From contig CAJQUW010003455.1 in NCBI GenBank assembly GCA_907163375.1, positions 248,001-312,000 on the forward strand: DNA of 64,000 nt, in the 5' to 3' direction. The notes beneath the pieces are model-generated. The model was not told where the DNA came from, searched no databases, and was given only the letters and a program-made list of their open reading frames with translations. Position numbers and translations under genes: made by a program. Positions 11,130 to 22,918 of this stretch are shown one piece after another (the stretch's first letter is position 1; the number at the start of each line of letters is the position of its first letter). The DNA comes from Prostheceraeus crozeri (Eukaryota; Platyhelminthes; Polycladida; Euryleptidae).

Positions 11130-11151
11130 ATTAAGGAAATCCATACTACAC

Positions 11152-12087
11152 TTGCTACATCGTGATCATCCAGGAATTGTTAGGATGATACGTTTGGCTC
11201 GCCAATATTTTTGGTGGCCGTCCATTGATAAGGACATAAATTCGTTTGTATCACAATGTCCTGAGTGCCAAAAGCATGCTCGTAGAAAAGTTAATGCAAA
11301 TTTATCTTCTTGGCCTGAGTCAACTGAATTTCTAGAAACAATTCATATAGATGTTGAAATTTACCGAGATAACAAATTCTTATTGATTGTTGATTCATTT
11401 TCAAAGTGGATTGATGTTCAAATACTTAACGGATTATCGACTAAATCGGCTATACAGGCTCTTCGAAAAACGTTCAAATACGTTGGGCTGCCAAAGACTA
11501 TCGTGTCGGATAATGGGACAAATTTCACCTCAGGAGAATTTGAAGAATTCTTGAACAAGAATCACATACGGCACATCAAGACACCTCCTGGTCATCACCA
11601 GTCAAATGGACTAGTTGAGAGATATATACAGGATTTCAAGCTTTACATGAATAAATTCTATAACAAGTCTAATATTGATCATTTGTCAATAGCTTTCTGC
11701 TTGAATCACAACACGACGCCTGATACTCAAGGTTCGATACCTACCACCTTTATTTTTTACAAAACAGTTCGGACGAAACTCTCCATTGAATGCTCAGAGC
11801 GAGTCTTTCCAAATCCTCCGAGACCTGTTTATGTACATGTGGAACACCGAAGTGACTTGCAACCAGTTAATATAGCAAGCAAGATTGGTTCCAATACACA
11901 TGTGGATGAAAGTGGGAGATTAGTTCACGAGTCCCAAGTACATCCGAGGTCAGGAGAAAAGGAGACAGATAAGAATGCAGGAGAAGGGGCACCTGATCAT
12001 GATATCGAGGTAGCACGTGAACCCTCCCCGGAACTACGTCGTGGTGCTAGGACTCGAAAGCCACCCGACAGACTTACGTACTCGTAG
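11152..12087 (+). pseudogene. retroelement fossil: integrase
   Basis: H2C2 zinc finger (HPGIVRMIRLARQYFWWPSI then CPECQKHA) followed by the integrase core (IHIDVEIY, IVSDNGTNFTSGEFEEFL, HHQSNGLVERYIQDFK). It is the last coding part of the LTR element. Confidence 0.9.
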
Positions 12088-12109
12088 GGGTGTAATGCTA
12101 ACGTGGGGG

Positions 12110-12343
12110 TGTTATGTAATGTCATGTGCATGTTCACTATTCTATGTGTATCATGGGTATTGTGATATCTTTGGTGACATTATGTAAGGTCTTCATCTCC
12201 TCTTAATGTCTATGGGCTTCCAATGTCTAGAAGCTCTGGTATTTGAATTTCAATACTATGCTATGTTTCACTGCTCAAGGGCAGACATATCAGTTAGACC
12301 TAATATACGGTCTTAGCAACTACGAGCTGTTCTAAAATCCATC
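12110..12343 (+). repeat. right LTR
   Basis: Direct repeat of 9907-10140, preceded by the purine-rich aacgtgggggt. Confidence 0.95.
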
Positions 12344-13635
12344 CAGAATTTTTAGTGGAAACAATTGTTTTGAAATTAATCTTTCAGCTATAATTTGCGA
12401 TGCGCCCGCAATATCTTTAATTAGAGGCACTTACGGTCACAATGCTACATATGCGTGTGATCGTTGTCACGTTAGAGGAAAGTGCCACGAGCATACCATG
12501 ACATATACCAAAACAAACGAAAGAAAGCGTGTAAACCAAGAGTTCGTTGACTTTAAAGATGCGAACGCGGACGAGAGGGAATTAATGAAAGAACGTATTG
12601 AGGTACATTAAGGTTGCTAGCTCCCTTGTAGGCACAGTTGATCTTGTTAAAGAATTCCCCCTGGATTGCATGCATCTTATATGTCAAGGTGTTGTCAGAC
12701 GCATGTTAATTTTCTTAACATCTAAAATTCCAGTGAAGCTTTCACGAAATGATCTTGCCGTTATCAACGAACGCATACATCAAATGAACAAACAATCCCC
12801 TACGGAATTGACACGTAAACCTAGGTCATTAAATCATATCGATAAGTTCAAAGCAGTAGAGTTTCGGTTCTTTTTGTCCTCTGTTGGGCCAATTGTATTT
12901 AAGGGCATTTTGAGTAATGAGCAATACCAACATTTTTTATTGCTTCATACTGCATTGAAAATATTGTGTACTGACAACGTACCTTCGCATGAGTTAGAGG
13001 AGGTGTGTGGTTATCTGGAAAATTTTGCGGCACAATGTAGTCGGCTGTATGGAAATAAGTTTGTTACTTACAACGTTCATTCACTGGTACATTTGGTAGA
13101 TGATTATGTCAACTTTGGTAATATTGAGTCAGTCTCTGCTTTTGCTTTCGAAAGTCATTTGGGTTTCATCAAAAGATATCTGAGGTCGCACAACAAACCT
13201 CTAGAACAACTACAAAAAAGAATTGAAGAACGCATTCCTATCATAAAAAAGAGAAGAAACTCATTGATGAAACTTAGTCAGTATGATGGCTCGTCCGATA
13301 CATACAGAAAAGTTCGTTTGCATACTGGTACGTTATCAACATGTAAGCATAATTCCATTTTCACTTGCAAAGACGAGAGTACTTATAAATTCTGTTACGC
13401 TAGAAAAATTGATAATGCAGTGCATCTGTTTTGCCAAGAAGTTATATCAATTGACGATTTTTACACGTACCCCAGGCCTTCACGGTTAAACAAGATCTAC
13501 ATGATAAAGAAAATTAACTCTGAGATAGTCAAGGTGAGAGTACAGGATGTTCATTACAAATGCGCTGTATATGAAACGCAATGGGGATATATTTGTTGTG
13601 AAATGGTAAGCAATATTATCGGTGACCCCGAATAA
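12344..13635 (+). pseudogene. CACTA/tnp2-like transposase, copy 1, 3' part
   Basis: Continues the gene cut at 9906. It opens with ICDAPAISLIRGTYGHNATY and the zinc-binding CDRCHVRGKCHEH. After a frameshift near 12595 it continues as EFPLDCMHLICQGVVRRMLI, RKPRSLNHIDKFKAVEFRFF, and then YNVHSLVHLVDDYVNFG and FESHLGFIKRYLRS. These blocks define the C-terminal domain of the animal tnp2-like family. About 345 codons are open after the frameshift. Copies 2 (16559) and 3 (62977) in this window are relatives. Confidence 0.8.
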
Positions 13636-13692
13636 GACAATTATACATTTATCGTTCAAAGTTACCGTTCGCAGCAGGATTTACTGTATTAA

Positions 13693-13716
13693 CACTAGAA
13701 CGCCGGGACCGGTCAT
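13693..13716 (+). repeat. piggyBac left TIR
   Basis: Inverse of 15861-15884, next to TTAA. Confidence 0.95.
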
Positions 13717-14008
13717 TCGGTGCCTTTTTGAAAAATAAGTTTTAATAATTTTGAAATACTGCACGATAGTTGAAGATGAGACCCTTTTAAATTTCAAGCG
13801 AACGATGCTCTTCATATTCATCATGGATTAATCAAGATAAAAGCATTAGTTTCGTTTTAAATCAACGATTTACCTTTAAGTACGAAACCGGTCATTCATG
13901 ACCTGAGAAAAAGGGAATGAGTTTAGGTCGCTGATTGGTTTATCTGCGTCCAATCTGCGCCTTAGGGAAGGATCACGCTACACAGAATAGTAGGCATTTC
14001 GATTCATC

Positions 14009-15652
14009 ATGTCGAAGAGAGCGGCAGCTCGTAAAGCGTTATAGCAGCTGTGGAATACTGAAGTATCATCCGAGGATGAGCAACTTGTGGAGTCCGATGA
14101 AGTTCCTGTAAATACAAGTCTATTTGTCTCTGGAGAAAGCAGCCAGAACGAATCTGAGTCTGCTGACGATGAAGAATCGAATGCCACTTCTGCAACCTAC
14201 ACCTCCAAAGATGGTACAACGTGGACAAGAGCTGAAGTCAACTCATCGGGATCGGGTAGACCTCCTTCACGAAACCTATTTTCCAAGTCCCCAGGTATCA
14301 AACCATTTGCAAAAGGCAAGATTGACTCTGAAGTTAGTGCATGGAGGCTTCTATTCACGCCTAGAATGATGAAGCTCATAATGGATTGCACTATTGAAAA
14401 AGGTAAGGAGAGTGACGAGAGCTTCTCCATGACTCTGGACGAGCGGGAAAGTTTTATTGGTCTGCTGTAACTGAGAGGTGTACTTTTTCTGAACAAAGCT
14501 GATGTGCATGACCTTTTTTCCTGTGAGTATGGTGTCAGTTTTTTTCGTGAAACCATGTCTAGGGATAGGTTTGTGGATATCATGACAAATTTACGTTTTG
14601 ATAAGAAGAGTACGTTGTAGCAGGATTGTGGATGATGTTTTCACACACATTCGTGAGCTTTACGTGGAGTTCGTTGAGAACAGTAAGCACGTTTATCAAC
14701 CATACCCCTTTTTGACTGTCGATGAGCAATTGTTGCCATCAAAAAACCGTTGTAAATTTTTGCAATTCATGGCTTCGAAGCCAGATAAAAATGGAATAAA
14801 AGAGTGGCTTTTGGTTGATGTGAAGACAAAGTACTGTGTAAACCAAATCCCATATTTGGGGAAAGATCATTCTGAGGATACTACTTCTGGTAGTCAGGAA
14901 TCTATGGGATCGAAAGTTGTCAAGGAGCTGATTGAACCTTTTGAAAATTGTGGCTATCATATTACAGCCGACAACTTCTTTACTTCAGCTCCATTAGCCA
15001 AACATTTACTTCAAAAGAGGACAACCTTCTTAGGAACGCTAAGACCGAATTCCCGTAGCATTCCTCGTGACATGGTCACGAAAAACAAGGATCTGTTCCA
15101 ATCAGATTTCTTTGAGTCTGATGATGTACTCATGGTGAACTATCAGTGCAAAGCAAAAAAATCGGTGTCGTTGCTATCAACGCTGCACTGCTCACCAAAG
15201 ATTGTTGCTGAAAGTGAAAAGAAAAAGCCTGAGGTTGTTGTTGATTACAATCAAACAAAAACAGGTGTGGATACGCTCGATCAGATGCTCCGCATCTACA
15301 GTACGAAAGCGGCTACTCGCCGATGGCCTGTTTGTGTATTTTACGATTTGCTCAACAAAGCAGCAATCAATGCTCATGTTCTGTATTGTGAGGCAGTTAC
15401 TCCTGTGCCAAGGAAAAGGTTTTTGCACGCGTTGTCAAAGCAATTGTGCGAGCCGATGCGTTCAAAGCGCAAGCGCAAGGCTGAGGCGTCAAAAACAAGC
15501 AAAAACGAGTCACGTGTTCTTTTTCTTCGTGTGAAAACAAAATATACAATTTTTGTGATGATTGTGACAAAGCTTTCTGTGGAAAGCATGGCCTGAAAAT
15601 CATCGTTTGCAAATTGAACTGTGATCAATGTCAATCTGCAGGTGACTCATGA
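14009..15652 (+). pseudogene. piggyBac (DDE_Tnp_1_7) transposase, broken
   Basis: The likely start is MSKRAAARKAL at 14009, upstream of an acidic N-terminus. Conserved blocks are WRLLFTPRMMKLIMDCTIE, LTVDEQLLPSKNRCKFLQFM (first catalytic Asp), ITADNFFTSAPLAKHLLQKR (second Asp) and NQTKTGVDTLDQMLRIYSTK (third Asp). A C-terminal Cys-rich domain (FCDDCDKAFCGKHG) ends at 15652. Breaks seen are stops at 14042-14044 and 14468-14470, a frameshift near 14612, and another near 15515 before the Cys-rich end. Length would be about 545 residues, usual for the family. Confidence 0.9.
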
Positions 15653-15860
15653 ACTTTCCAGAGTTGAGTTTTTTAGTTTTTTATTCCAGATTTTTGCTAA
15701 TAAAGTTTGTTGAAACTAAACGTATTGTTTTTTCTTTATGTATAAATTAATCCTAGAGTGCCCACGTATAGTTTGTATTCAATATCTCAGGTTCAGATAG
15801 GATAAACCTTGTTTATTGATGGCCCGGTCATGCATGACCGGTATCGGCTTTCGAGAGGGG

Positions 15861-15884
15861 ATGACCGGTCCCGGCGTTCTAGTG
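15861..15884 (-). repeat. piggyBac right TIR
   Basis: Inverted partner of 13693-13716, followed by TTAA at 15885-15888. Confidence 0.95.
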
Positions 15885-15888
15885 TTAA

Positions 15889-16558
15889 AAGGTAAGCTAT
15901 AGTTAACATGCATGTGTAACTTTTTTCCATTTCAGCAAATTTTCATAAAATGTTAAATAATAAAAAATCATGGTGACCTCGGTCAGTAAATGTTCGTAAA
16001 TTTTAGTGAATATCAGAAGAAAAAAACAATAGCTAATCATGTTTATCTCAAACAATGAAGCGATGATTGCGGTACAGATTAGGCCTATGTAAGTCTGTCT
16101 CACCAGATAGTCACCTAAGGCTGAGTACCACTATGTTAACTGTACTATTCGTTGGATATTACATGCATATTGGAACATGCATACACCACAATAATTGCCT
16201 CTTTAGGCCTAATAGCATGATCCATGATATGTAATAGATTCCAATAGGATCAAAGCATTCAAAATACTTTCGAATGAAGATTGAAAGAAACCTGACCTCG
16301 ATCGAACCTCGACATCGATAAAAAATCCTGATCTCGATCTCGACCGCGATTAAAATTTCAATCGAGTTCGAAACTCTGGTATATTCCAACCTTTAAACGA
16401 GCTAGGTAGCACGTTAACGCAGCCTATTCACAGGTCCCTAGAAGAAATTTTAGAAAAAACGATTCATCTTTTAAACGATCATCGTAGGCATAGTCCAAAG
16501 ATATGATAAATTATTACAATCAATCTAATTATGGAAATGCTATTGCAGATATTGTTCA
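15889..16558. other. no gene seen
   Basis: AT-rich sequence between the piggyBac element and tnp2-like copy 2. Short open frames here show no conserved motif. A run of ctcgatc/cgatcgaac words sits at 16298-16370. Confidence 0.4.
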
Positions 16559-18120
16559 ATGGATATGTCAATACGTACAAAACGAAGAAGGATTCTGACT
16601 AGGAGGGAGGATATGCTGAATTCAATAACTTTAGACTCGTCAGTGACAAATGAAGAAAATGATGTAAATGCCATCATGGATGACGAAGTGTCGATGATCG
16701 TTCCAACATCAAGAGCTCAATTTGAGAACTCTCCCTATGAGTCCAGTCCAACTGATGCCATCATCAACTTTGATGATGCGTCAGAAGTTATTGCTGACCC
16801 TGGGACGGATGATTCGACTGAAACGTCAAATAGTAGTAGTTTGCAATGTGAAAAAAACATCGTCGATGACATCAAGACGTTCGCAATTGAAACGAACCAG
16901 ACACAAAGTGCAATGATGTACCTCCTCCGGCTACTGTCTAAGTACCATCCTGAGCTGCCACTAGACCCGAGAACTTTGCTTGAAAAGAAGGCGCAGCCAC
17001 GAAACCATCAGCTCCGTCAAGTTCATCCTGGTGTTTATCATCACTTTGGTGTTTTCAATGGATTGAAAGAGATCGTCTCTGTATCCACAGTAGCAAACGA
17101 TCGCATAAACTTGTCATTGAATGTTGATGGATTACCTCCATTCAAGAGTACCGTCAAAATATTCTGGTCAATAACAGCTGCCATTAATCACGTCGACCAT
17201 TCAGTATTTTTGGTTTGTACTACGGTGATAGAAAACCCAGTTCTTCGAGTGATTTCTTGTGCGAGCTCACAAAAGAAATGGCAGAACTAATACGCGACGG
17301 TTGTGTCACAGATGGCGTTCATTATCGTGTGATATTCTCATTTTGTTGCTGTGACATGCCAGCTAAATCCTTCGTCAAGTGTGTGAAGTCACATTGCGCT
17401 TATTTCGGATGCGATCGATGTGAAGTAAGAGGCGAGGATTTTATGAACAGAAGAATATACATCGACCAAAATGCGCCTCGACGAAGCAACGATTCGTTTC
17501 GTCGCCGAACTCAGATAGAACACCATATCGGAGAATCGGCTTTTGAAAACATACATAAAATTGACATGATACATTTTTTTCCTATTGATTATATGCATCT
17601 GATATGCAAGGGGGTGATAATTCGCCTAATGGAGATTTTACGTTCCGGACCAATGCCATATCGACTTTCTTCCTCCACATTGTCTCAAATTGATGACGAA
17701 CTTTCCAGAATCCGCTCATGTGTTCCATGTGATTTTTCTCGGAAACCAAGGAGCTTAAAACATCTGGCATTATGGAAAGCTACTGAGGCCAGATTTTTCT
17801 GCTTATACGTTGCTTCCTTTGTACTTCCCAAGTATTGTCACCAGAAGTTCGTCAAAGTGATGCTCATTTTGTGTGTTATTATGCGAATTCTTTGTGATCC
17901 AGTACTGTGTAGATCTCATAATAATTATTGCATGGATTTCCCTGCACAACTTCACGCTGGCTCCCGGACTACAGGCTCTGTGCTGAAACTTTTGGCAATG
18001 AAATTATGACAATGAATTCACACTGCATGTTACACCTTGTTGATGACTGTCGTTCCTATGGGTCCGCAGACAATTTCAGCTGCTTTCAGTTTGAAAATTG
18101 GTTTTCGGCCGAACTACCAA
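16559..18120 (+). pseudogene. CACTA/tnp2-like transposase, copy 2, broken
   Basis: N-terminus MDMSIRTKRRRILTRREDML, then an acidic region, LLRLLSKYHPELPLDPRTLL, SLNVDGLPPFKSTVKIFWSI and YYGDRKPSSSSDFLCEL. Next come CRY-type zinc residues in FGCDRCEVRGEDF, PIDYMHLICKGVIIRLMEIL, SRKPRSLKHLALWKATEARF and HCMLHLVDDCRSYGS. The family order matches copy 1. Two frameshifts are visible, near 17215 and near 17950, and the C-terminus is lost after FQFENW. Compared with copy 1 it is clearly diverged, so the two are separate insertions rather than a local duplication. Confidence 0.8.
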
Positions 18121-18239
18121 ACCTTTGTGTAATAACTGAATTTTATCTGTCCTAAATATTTTGCTTCAGGTTTATTCCATCCTAGAATTTACGACCTCGA
18201 TTTATTATATTCCATCACATATAGGCTTGAGTTATTTTT

Positions 18240-18710
18240 TGAGTCTCGGAGAACATTAGTAATGGGCAAAAGACCGTTCCAGGACACCATAAAATTCAAA
18301 AAATAGTATCTTTAAAAACGACATAAATTCATGAATTTGAACCCTTTTTCAGGTTATTAAGACTTAAATACATGAATTTAGTCCATTCAAAAAGTACCAT
18401 TTTTTCAAAAAATTGCATTTTTAAAAACGACTAAATTCATGAATTTTGGTCAATTTCTCAGGTTATGAAGACCTAAATTCATGAATTTGGGCGTTTTTAA
18501 AAATACCCAATTTTCAAATTTTTCAAAATCTCAAATTTGTGATTATGACATTTTGCTCCCAAAATCATGACCGTTCCAGGACACCGAAAAAATCATAAAA
18601 GTTAAGAATCTCAAATTTGTGATTATGACATTTCACCCTTAAAATCATGACCGTTCCAGGACACCGAAAATCATAAAAGTTGAGAATTTCAAATTTGAGA
18701 ATTACAATTT
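18240..18710. repeat. mixed tandem repeats with palindrome AAATTCATGAATTT
   Basis: Four copies of the palindrome or its variant (about 18325, 18372, 18441, 18474) and three copies of gaccgttccaggacacc (about 18271, 18569, 18648), the last two with the same ~79-bp context. It may be the decayed end of the tnp2-like element. The function is unknown. Confidence 0.7.
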
Positions 18711-19467
18711 CTTTTCTCTCTTAAATCATGTCCTATAATTGATGTGCGGGTCTCCGATGTATTCAAAAATTCTTCTCATATCCAAGTGTAATAATATTTT
18801 ACTTTGTGCTTGCAGATGTATGATTTCCCTTGTTAACTTCTGAATTCTTCTCCGCTTTGTCTCCAATCGAACAGATCTTTCAGTAGATCCAACCATTGTG
18901 ACGATAAAATTTAAACTAAGATTGTAATGCGTCACGTTTTATGAATTGTGTGTGTGTTTAAATAGTAAGGGAAATTTATGAATGGTGATCTAAGCAAAGC
19001 GGCATTGTAGGTCAATGAAGTTTGCTTGACAACATATGGGTATGACATGACGCGTATGTACTTGAATGAGAATGAGGAAATTGCACCGCATTGTAAATCA
19101 TTTCATCGGCCATAACGCGAGCCAGATCGGAAACCAAAACCAGAAAAGTTGCGGTTTTGGCTCGACAATTGGTCACGACTATCGATACTGCAATATTGTA
19201 TTGAATGATTGCTATAACAACAGAATATTCCCTCAAAGCAGAGAATGAATTAATAGATTGCTTTTATGCTATTAACGCCATGTTATGAATGCACAACCCG
19301 TATGATCCCCTAAAACAATCATGCGGTTTGAGAAATGTGGTAACAGATGTTGCCATTGTCCTAATACAGATAAAACAAACAATATCCTCTTAATGAGAGT
19401 TCATGAAAATAAAATGTAACAATGTAACGTTTTAATTCAGATTAAATTAAATCATTTCAAAATCGAA
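18711..19467. other. no gene seen
   Basis: No convincing coding region or repeat. Short open frames on both strands look like chance. Confidence 0.4.
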
Positions 19468-19587
19468 TAAGTAGTAAGGAAAGTCATCATTAGAGAACAG
19501 TTTTAAATCAATACCCCCCCTTCTGACTAAGTAGTAAGGAAAGTCATCATTAGAGAACAGTTTGAAATCAATACCCCCTCCCTTCTG
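19468..19587. repeat. 60-bp tandem duplication, two units
   Basis: taagtagtaaggaaagtcat starts both units (19468 and 19528). Each ends with a run of C before ttctg. The units differ at only a few positions. Confidence 0.9.
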
Positions 19588-19627
19588 TCTTCTAGGGATC
19601 CCTGTAAGAAATTTTTTTAATTATAAA

Positions 19628-20119
19628 ATGAGCAACATAAATGAGTTTTTTAAATTATATGGAACGCAAACCACGACGAATTTCGATTTAAAGAAAATCG
19701 CTAATCGATTAGGAATAAAGAATTTTCATGTTCTAATGAGAGTCGAATTACAATTGATCAAAAATAAGCCAACAGGAACCTTCAGTTCCCGGAACAAAGT
19801 TCCATCAATAACTATAAATTTCATAACGAATCTTCACACTTCAGACCAAAAAGGCGTACATTGGTCTGCAGGTATCTTTAATAAAAATCGAGATAATTAC
19901 TATTTCGACCGCCCAGAGGCTGAGAACTATTGGTTCGACTCTTATGGACTTCCAACTACAAACGAAGTCAAAAAATTACTTGGTAATGGAATTTATAATA
20001 CATTTCAAATTCAAAAACCGGGAACTACTTATTGTGGTCAATTATGTCTTTATGTTTTATTGAAATTACAGGAAGGAGTGCCATTTCTTGATATTATGTT
20101 AGAATTGAACGAACCGTAG
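19628..20119 (+). pseudogene. Polinton-type fossil: adenain-like cysteine protease
   Basis: An open frame from the Met at 19628 resembles the adenovirus-type protease carried by Polintons: VHWSAGIFN, NYWFDSYGLPT and TYCGQLCLYVLLKL. It stands alone with an integrase remnant on the other strand just downstream, so only scattered parts of the element remain. The element as a whole is broken. Its age cannot be estimated from one copy. Confidence 0.75.
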
Positions 20120-20199
20120 GTTCTATGGCTGCGCCTAACAAGGAAATTTCATTCCCGAAACGTTAGTTCCAATAATAATAATAATAATAGCGTAATTAA

Positions 20200-20363
20200 A
20201 AATCAGTTCGTTGTAATTCATTTTGATAAAAACGGCCTCTGATATCTTCATTATCTAAATCTTTGATTTCATAAGTAATCGGATAAGTTTGGTTTATTTT
20301 ACAAACTTCAAATATTTCTTTAGTCCAGTAACCGACGAAGCCTTTTTCAAATTTATTCTTATA
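20200..20363 (-). pseudogene. Polinton-type fossil: integrase C-terminal remnant
   Basis: The minus strand reads FEKGFVGYWTKEIFEVCKI and then DNEDIRGRFYQNELQ, the C-terminal beta-barrel of the retroviral-like integrase used by Polintons. It lies about 80 bp past the protease, in convergent orientation, and is a remnant only. Confidence 0.65.
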
Positions 20364-20422
20364 CTTAAATTGCTAGAGAAGGCTTTAAAAATGTTATTCC
20401 AAATGTTGTACACGCCAGGGTC

Positions 20423-20880
20423 TTGATATCAAATGAGGCGAAGAGACGAGCAATAGAGATTATGATTGGCCTCGACGAGGAAGATCGTTTGTCTGACGAA
20501 AATATGAACGAAGAAGGGGACTCCAGTGAAGACGAAACAGAAGTAGAAGAGAATCAAAGTAAGGAAAATCAGGGTAAGTGCATAGATTTACCAAATGATA
20601 GCTAATTGTTACTCCAGGAGCGATAAAACGTGGGATGCACCCAGAAACTGAAAGAGAATCGTTCCTCTGTACTGATGAACAGCACGTATTGCTGTAATGG
20701 TCTAATCTATATTGGTTCGGGAACACTTCCTGATAATGAGAGAAATGACTCTTTGTCTTTGGCGGAAGCCATCGTGATGAAGTTAATGAGACCATTTCTA
20801 AACAATGGCCGCCATGTCACTGCAGACAACTGGTCATCGATGATCCATGTACGTGGATAAAACACATCTAAAAGAGCGTC
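20423..20880 (+). pseudogene. piggyBac transposase fragment
   Basis: An acidic N-terminal piece (LDEEDRLSDENMNEEGDSSE) is followed in another frame by GTLPDNERNDSLSLAEAIVM and GRHVTADNWSS, the region around the second catalytic Asp of piggyBac transposases. Most of the gene is missing. No TTAA-flanked ends were found. Confidence 0.6.
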
Positions 20881-21759
20881 TCATATAGAGAAGGATTGTC
20901 CATTTGAAATAGATGCGAACTTTAATAATATTGATGTTGTAAGAAGTGAAAACTACATTTAAATTACTTAAAAAATAGCTCATGGTTAAAACAGCAATGA
21001 TCCATGGACATCGACCTATGAAACATGTATACTATTATTTCGAGTATTTTATATATGCCCTTTATATTTGATGAAATGGTGTACGTATGAAATAGATATT
21101 GAGGTGACTTCATCACTTCTCTCTCACTCACTCACTGTCCCCTTTCCTTCCTGTGTGATGGTCCTACACACTTTTATTTATTCATCGTCGGTTTTGTGAT
21201 AGTCTACGATTTTTATCATCCTACCTATTTATCATTGACAATACATGGAGCACAATTTACTTAAGACTACCTCGCTGTCATATCATTGACCATATCCTCG
21301 CTTTTTCACTTACACATTGAAATAGCGAGGAGATGGTCAATGTTCCGACAGTGATGCGGGCGGAAGTTTAACATTGGATACGACTCTTGGAACATGGCAG
21401 ATTGCAGCATTTTTTCAAAGAGGAGGAAAGGAGGATGAACTCAAGGCGGCCCTGTTCTGATATTCTTGTGCCTTCGTGTATCGGCACACGCAATGATGCT
21501 GATAGATAACTCCATCATATCCCCCAACATTTGCCAATGTTCAGTTGTTGATTCAGATAATAAATAGCAGGAAGTTTCTTAACAATCCCTAAATGACATG
21601 TTATTGGTGAAAAACTTATTGATTCGGTTGTATTTTGTACACACCTGACATTTACAGATTTTTTGACAATCTTATGTAGACAGTAACACGTCCTTTCTAT
21701 TAGTGATTACTGCTATATCTGCACTGAATTTTACAAATAGGCTACTATAATGTTATAAG
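20881..21759. other. no gene seen
   Basis: AT-rich; a short ctcactcactcact run lies near 21121. Nothing was recognised. Confidence 0.4.
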
Positions 21760-21919
21760 CAGTGGTGTACCGAAGGGGGGGATGCAGGGGATGCATCATC
21801 CCCCCCCCGAAATTCGAAACTCTAAGTGGTATGAAAAAGGGAGAAACTTAAGCATACTGAGTATGTGAAAAAATCGAATGTCGGTTTTCGTAAAAATTAA
21901 TAAATCATCCTTTATTTTG

Positions 21920-22180
21920 AAATTAAAAAGAAGGCTCGTAGCTCAAGGCTATGATGGCGCAGCAGTCATGAGCGGAACAGAAAATGGCGTACAAGCACAT
22001 ATTCGGAGAACCGCACCAAATGCTGCATGTGCCAATTTGACAGGTCGCTCTGGCATGGACAACAAGAAGGGGATCCGAGAGGTCCGAGCTGTACATTCAG
22101 CTATTAATTCGGCGAGCAACTATTTCGTTCACTCTAGTGTTCGAACCAAAAAGTTCGAGAGGATAGTCAAGGATCTAGAG
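21920..22180 (+). pseudogene. hAT transposase fragment (central)
   Basis: AQGYDGAAVMSGTENGVQAH is the conserved region around the second part of the hAT catalytic core (the 'GYDGAxNMSG' block). The open frame continues to 22252 without further conserved sequence. Confidence 0.8.
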
Positions 22181-22337
22181 GTAAATAGAATTTTCTCATT
22201 TACCCAATATCTTTATCATTGGTCATTTATAGTTTGTAGTATATTTCTATAGCCTATATTTTAGTACAGCACATATGCATTTTCATTCACACGTTTCTTT
22301 CTAATCAGGGTAATAAACATGAAGTTTGGGCAATATG

Positions 22338-22589
22338 AAGAAGGATTTCTATCCAAATGTACATAAACTCCTATCCATTTTTTTGGTCACCCCAGTGACA
22401 ACATGTACAGCTGAGAGATCTTTCACCCTGCTTCGCTTACTTAAAACCCATCATAGGGCAATGATGGGCCAATAGCGTCTAAACGGACTCGCACTTCTGG
22501 CCGTTCACAAGGACATTAAGTTGTGTTACGATTCCGTTGTACAGGAATATGCGAGAATATTTGATTCTCGATTGCGATTGATAGAATAA
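22338..22589 (+). pseudogene. hAT transposase fragment (C-terminal dimerisation block)
   Basis: KDFYPNVHKLLSIFLVTPVT, TCTAERSFTLLRLLKTHHRA and, after one in-frame stop, LNGLALLAVHKDIKL form the hAT C-terminal block. The frame ends at 22589. The sequence between this piece and the central piece has been lost or scrambled. Confidence 0.85.
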
Positions 22590-22918
22590 ATTTGCATCAT
22601 ATTATTATCCGTTTTATTCATCCATTTTTATAATATCTATTGAATACATGTAGGCTAATGAATGCATGAGAGATACACATGTACCGGTACTATTATATGT
22701 ATTTACATTCTTTTAATATATTTTGAACCCAGTTTTACAGATTTTTGTATTGTTTGAGCGCAAGTGTATATGATATTTTATTTGGCTTGATTCAACAGTT
22801 AAATCACATGCAGCTAAATCGACTAGGTCTATTCATACAAGTTTTAAAATTTTTGAGGTCAGTATTCAAATATCATCCCCTCCCGAACGAAAATCCTGGG
22901 TATGCGCCTGGTTATAAG

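Larger units (their letters stand above)
9907..12343 (+). mobile_element. Ty3/Gypsy-type LTR retrotransposon fossil (Mag-like?), inserted in the tnp2-like gene
   Basis: Two direct LTRs of 234 bp (9907-10140 and 12110-12343) start with tgttatgtaatgtcatg. They differ at about one position by eye, so the insertion is recent. The internal region begins with tggcgacgaggatggg and carries reverse transcriptase/RNase H and integrase parts; a purine-rich tract precedes the right LTR. The copy is broken. No clear target duplication was seen. Confidence 0.9.
13693..15884 (+). mobile_element. piggyBac-type transposon with TTAA duplications
   Basis: TIRs cactagaacgccgggaccgg (13693 on) and its inverse ending at 15884 are flanked by TTAA at 13689-13692 and 15885-15888, the hallmark target of piggyBac elements. 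A second ccggtcattcatgacc-like palindrome lies inside each end (about 13886 and 15823). Length is 2192 bp. The transposase inside is broken, but the ends look complete, so the copy could still be moved by a transposase supplied elsewhere. Confidence 0.95.
21760..22910 (+). mobile_element. hAT transposon, internally deleted, with 8-bp target duplication
   Basis: The ends cagtggtgtaccgaaggggg and the imperfect inverse ending ctgggtatgcgcctg are flanked by the perfect 8-bp duplication gttataag (21752-21759 and 22911-22918). It is 1151 bp long, far shorter than an autonomous hAT, and keeps two pieces of the transposase. This is a typical deletion derivative. Confidence 0.9.
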
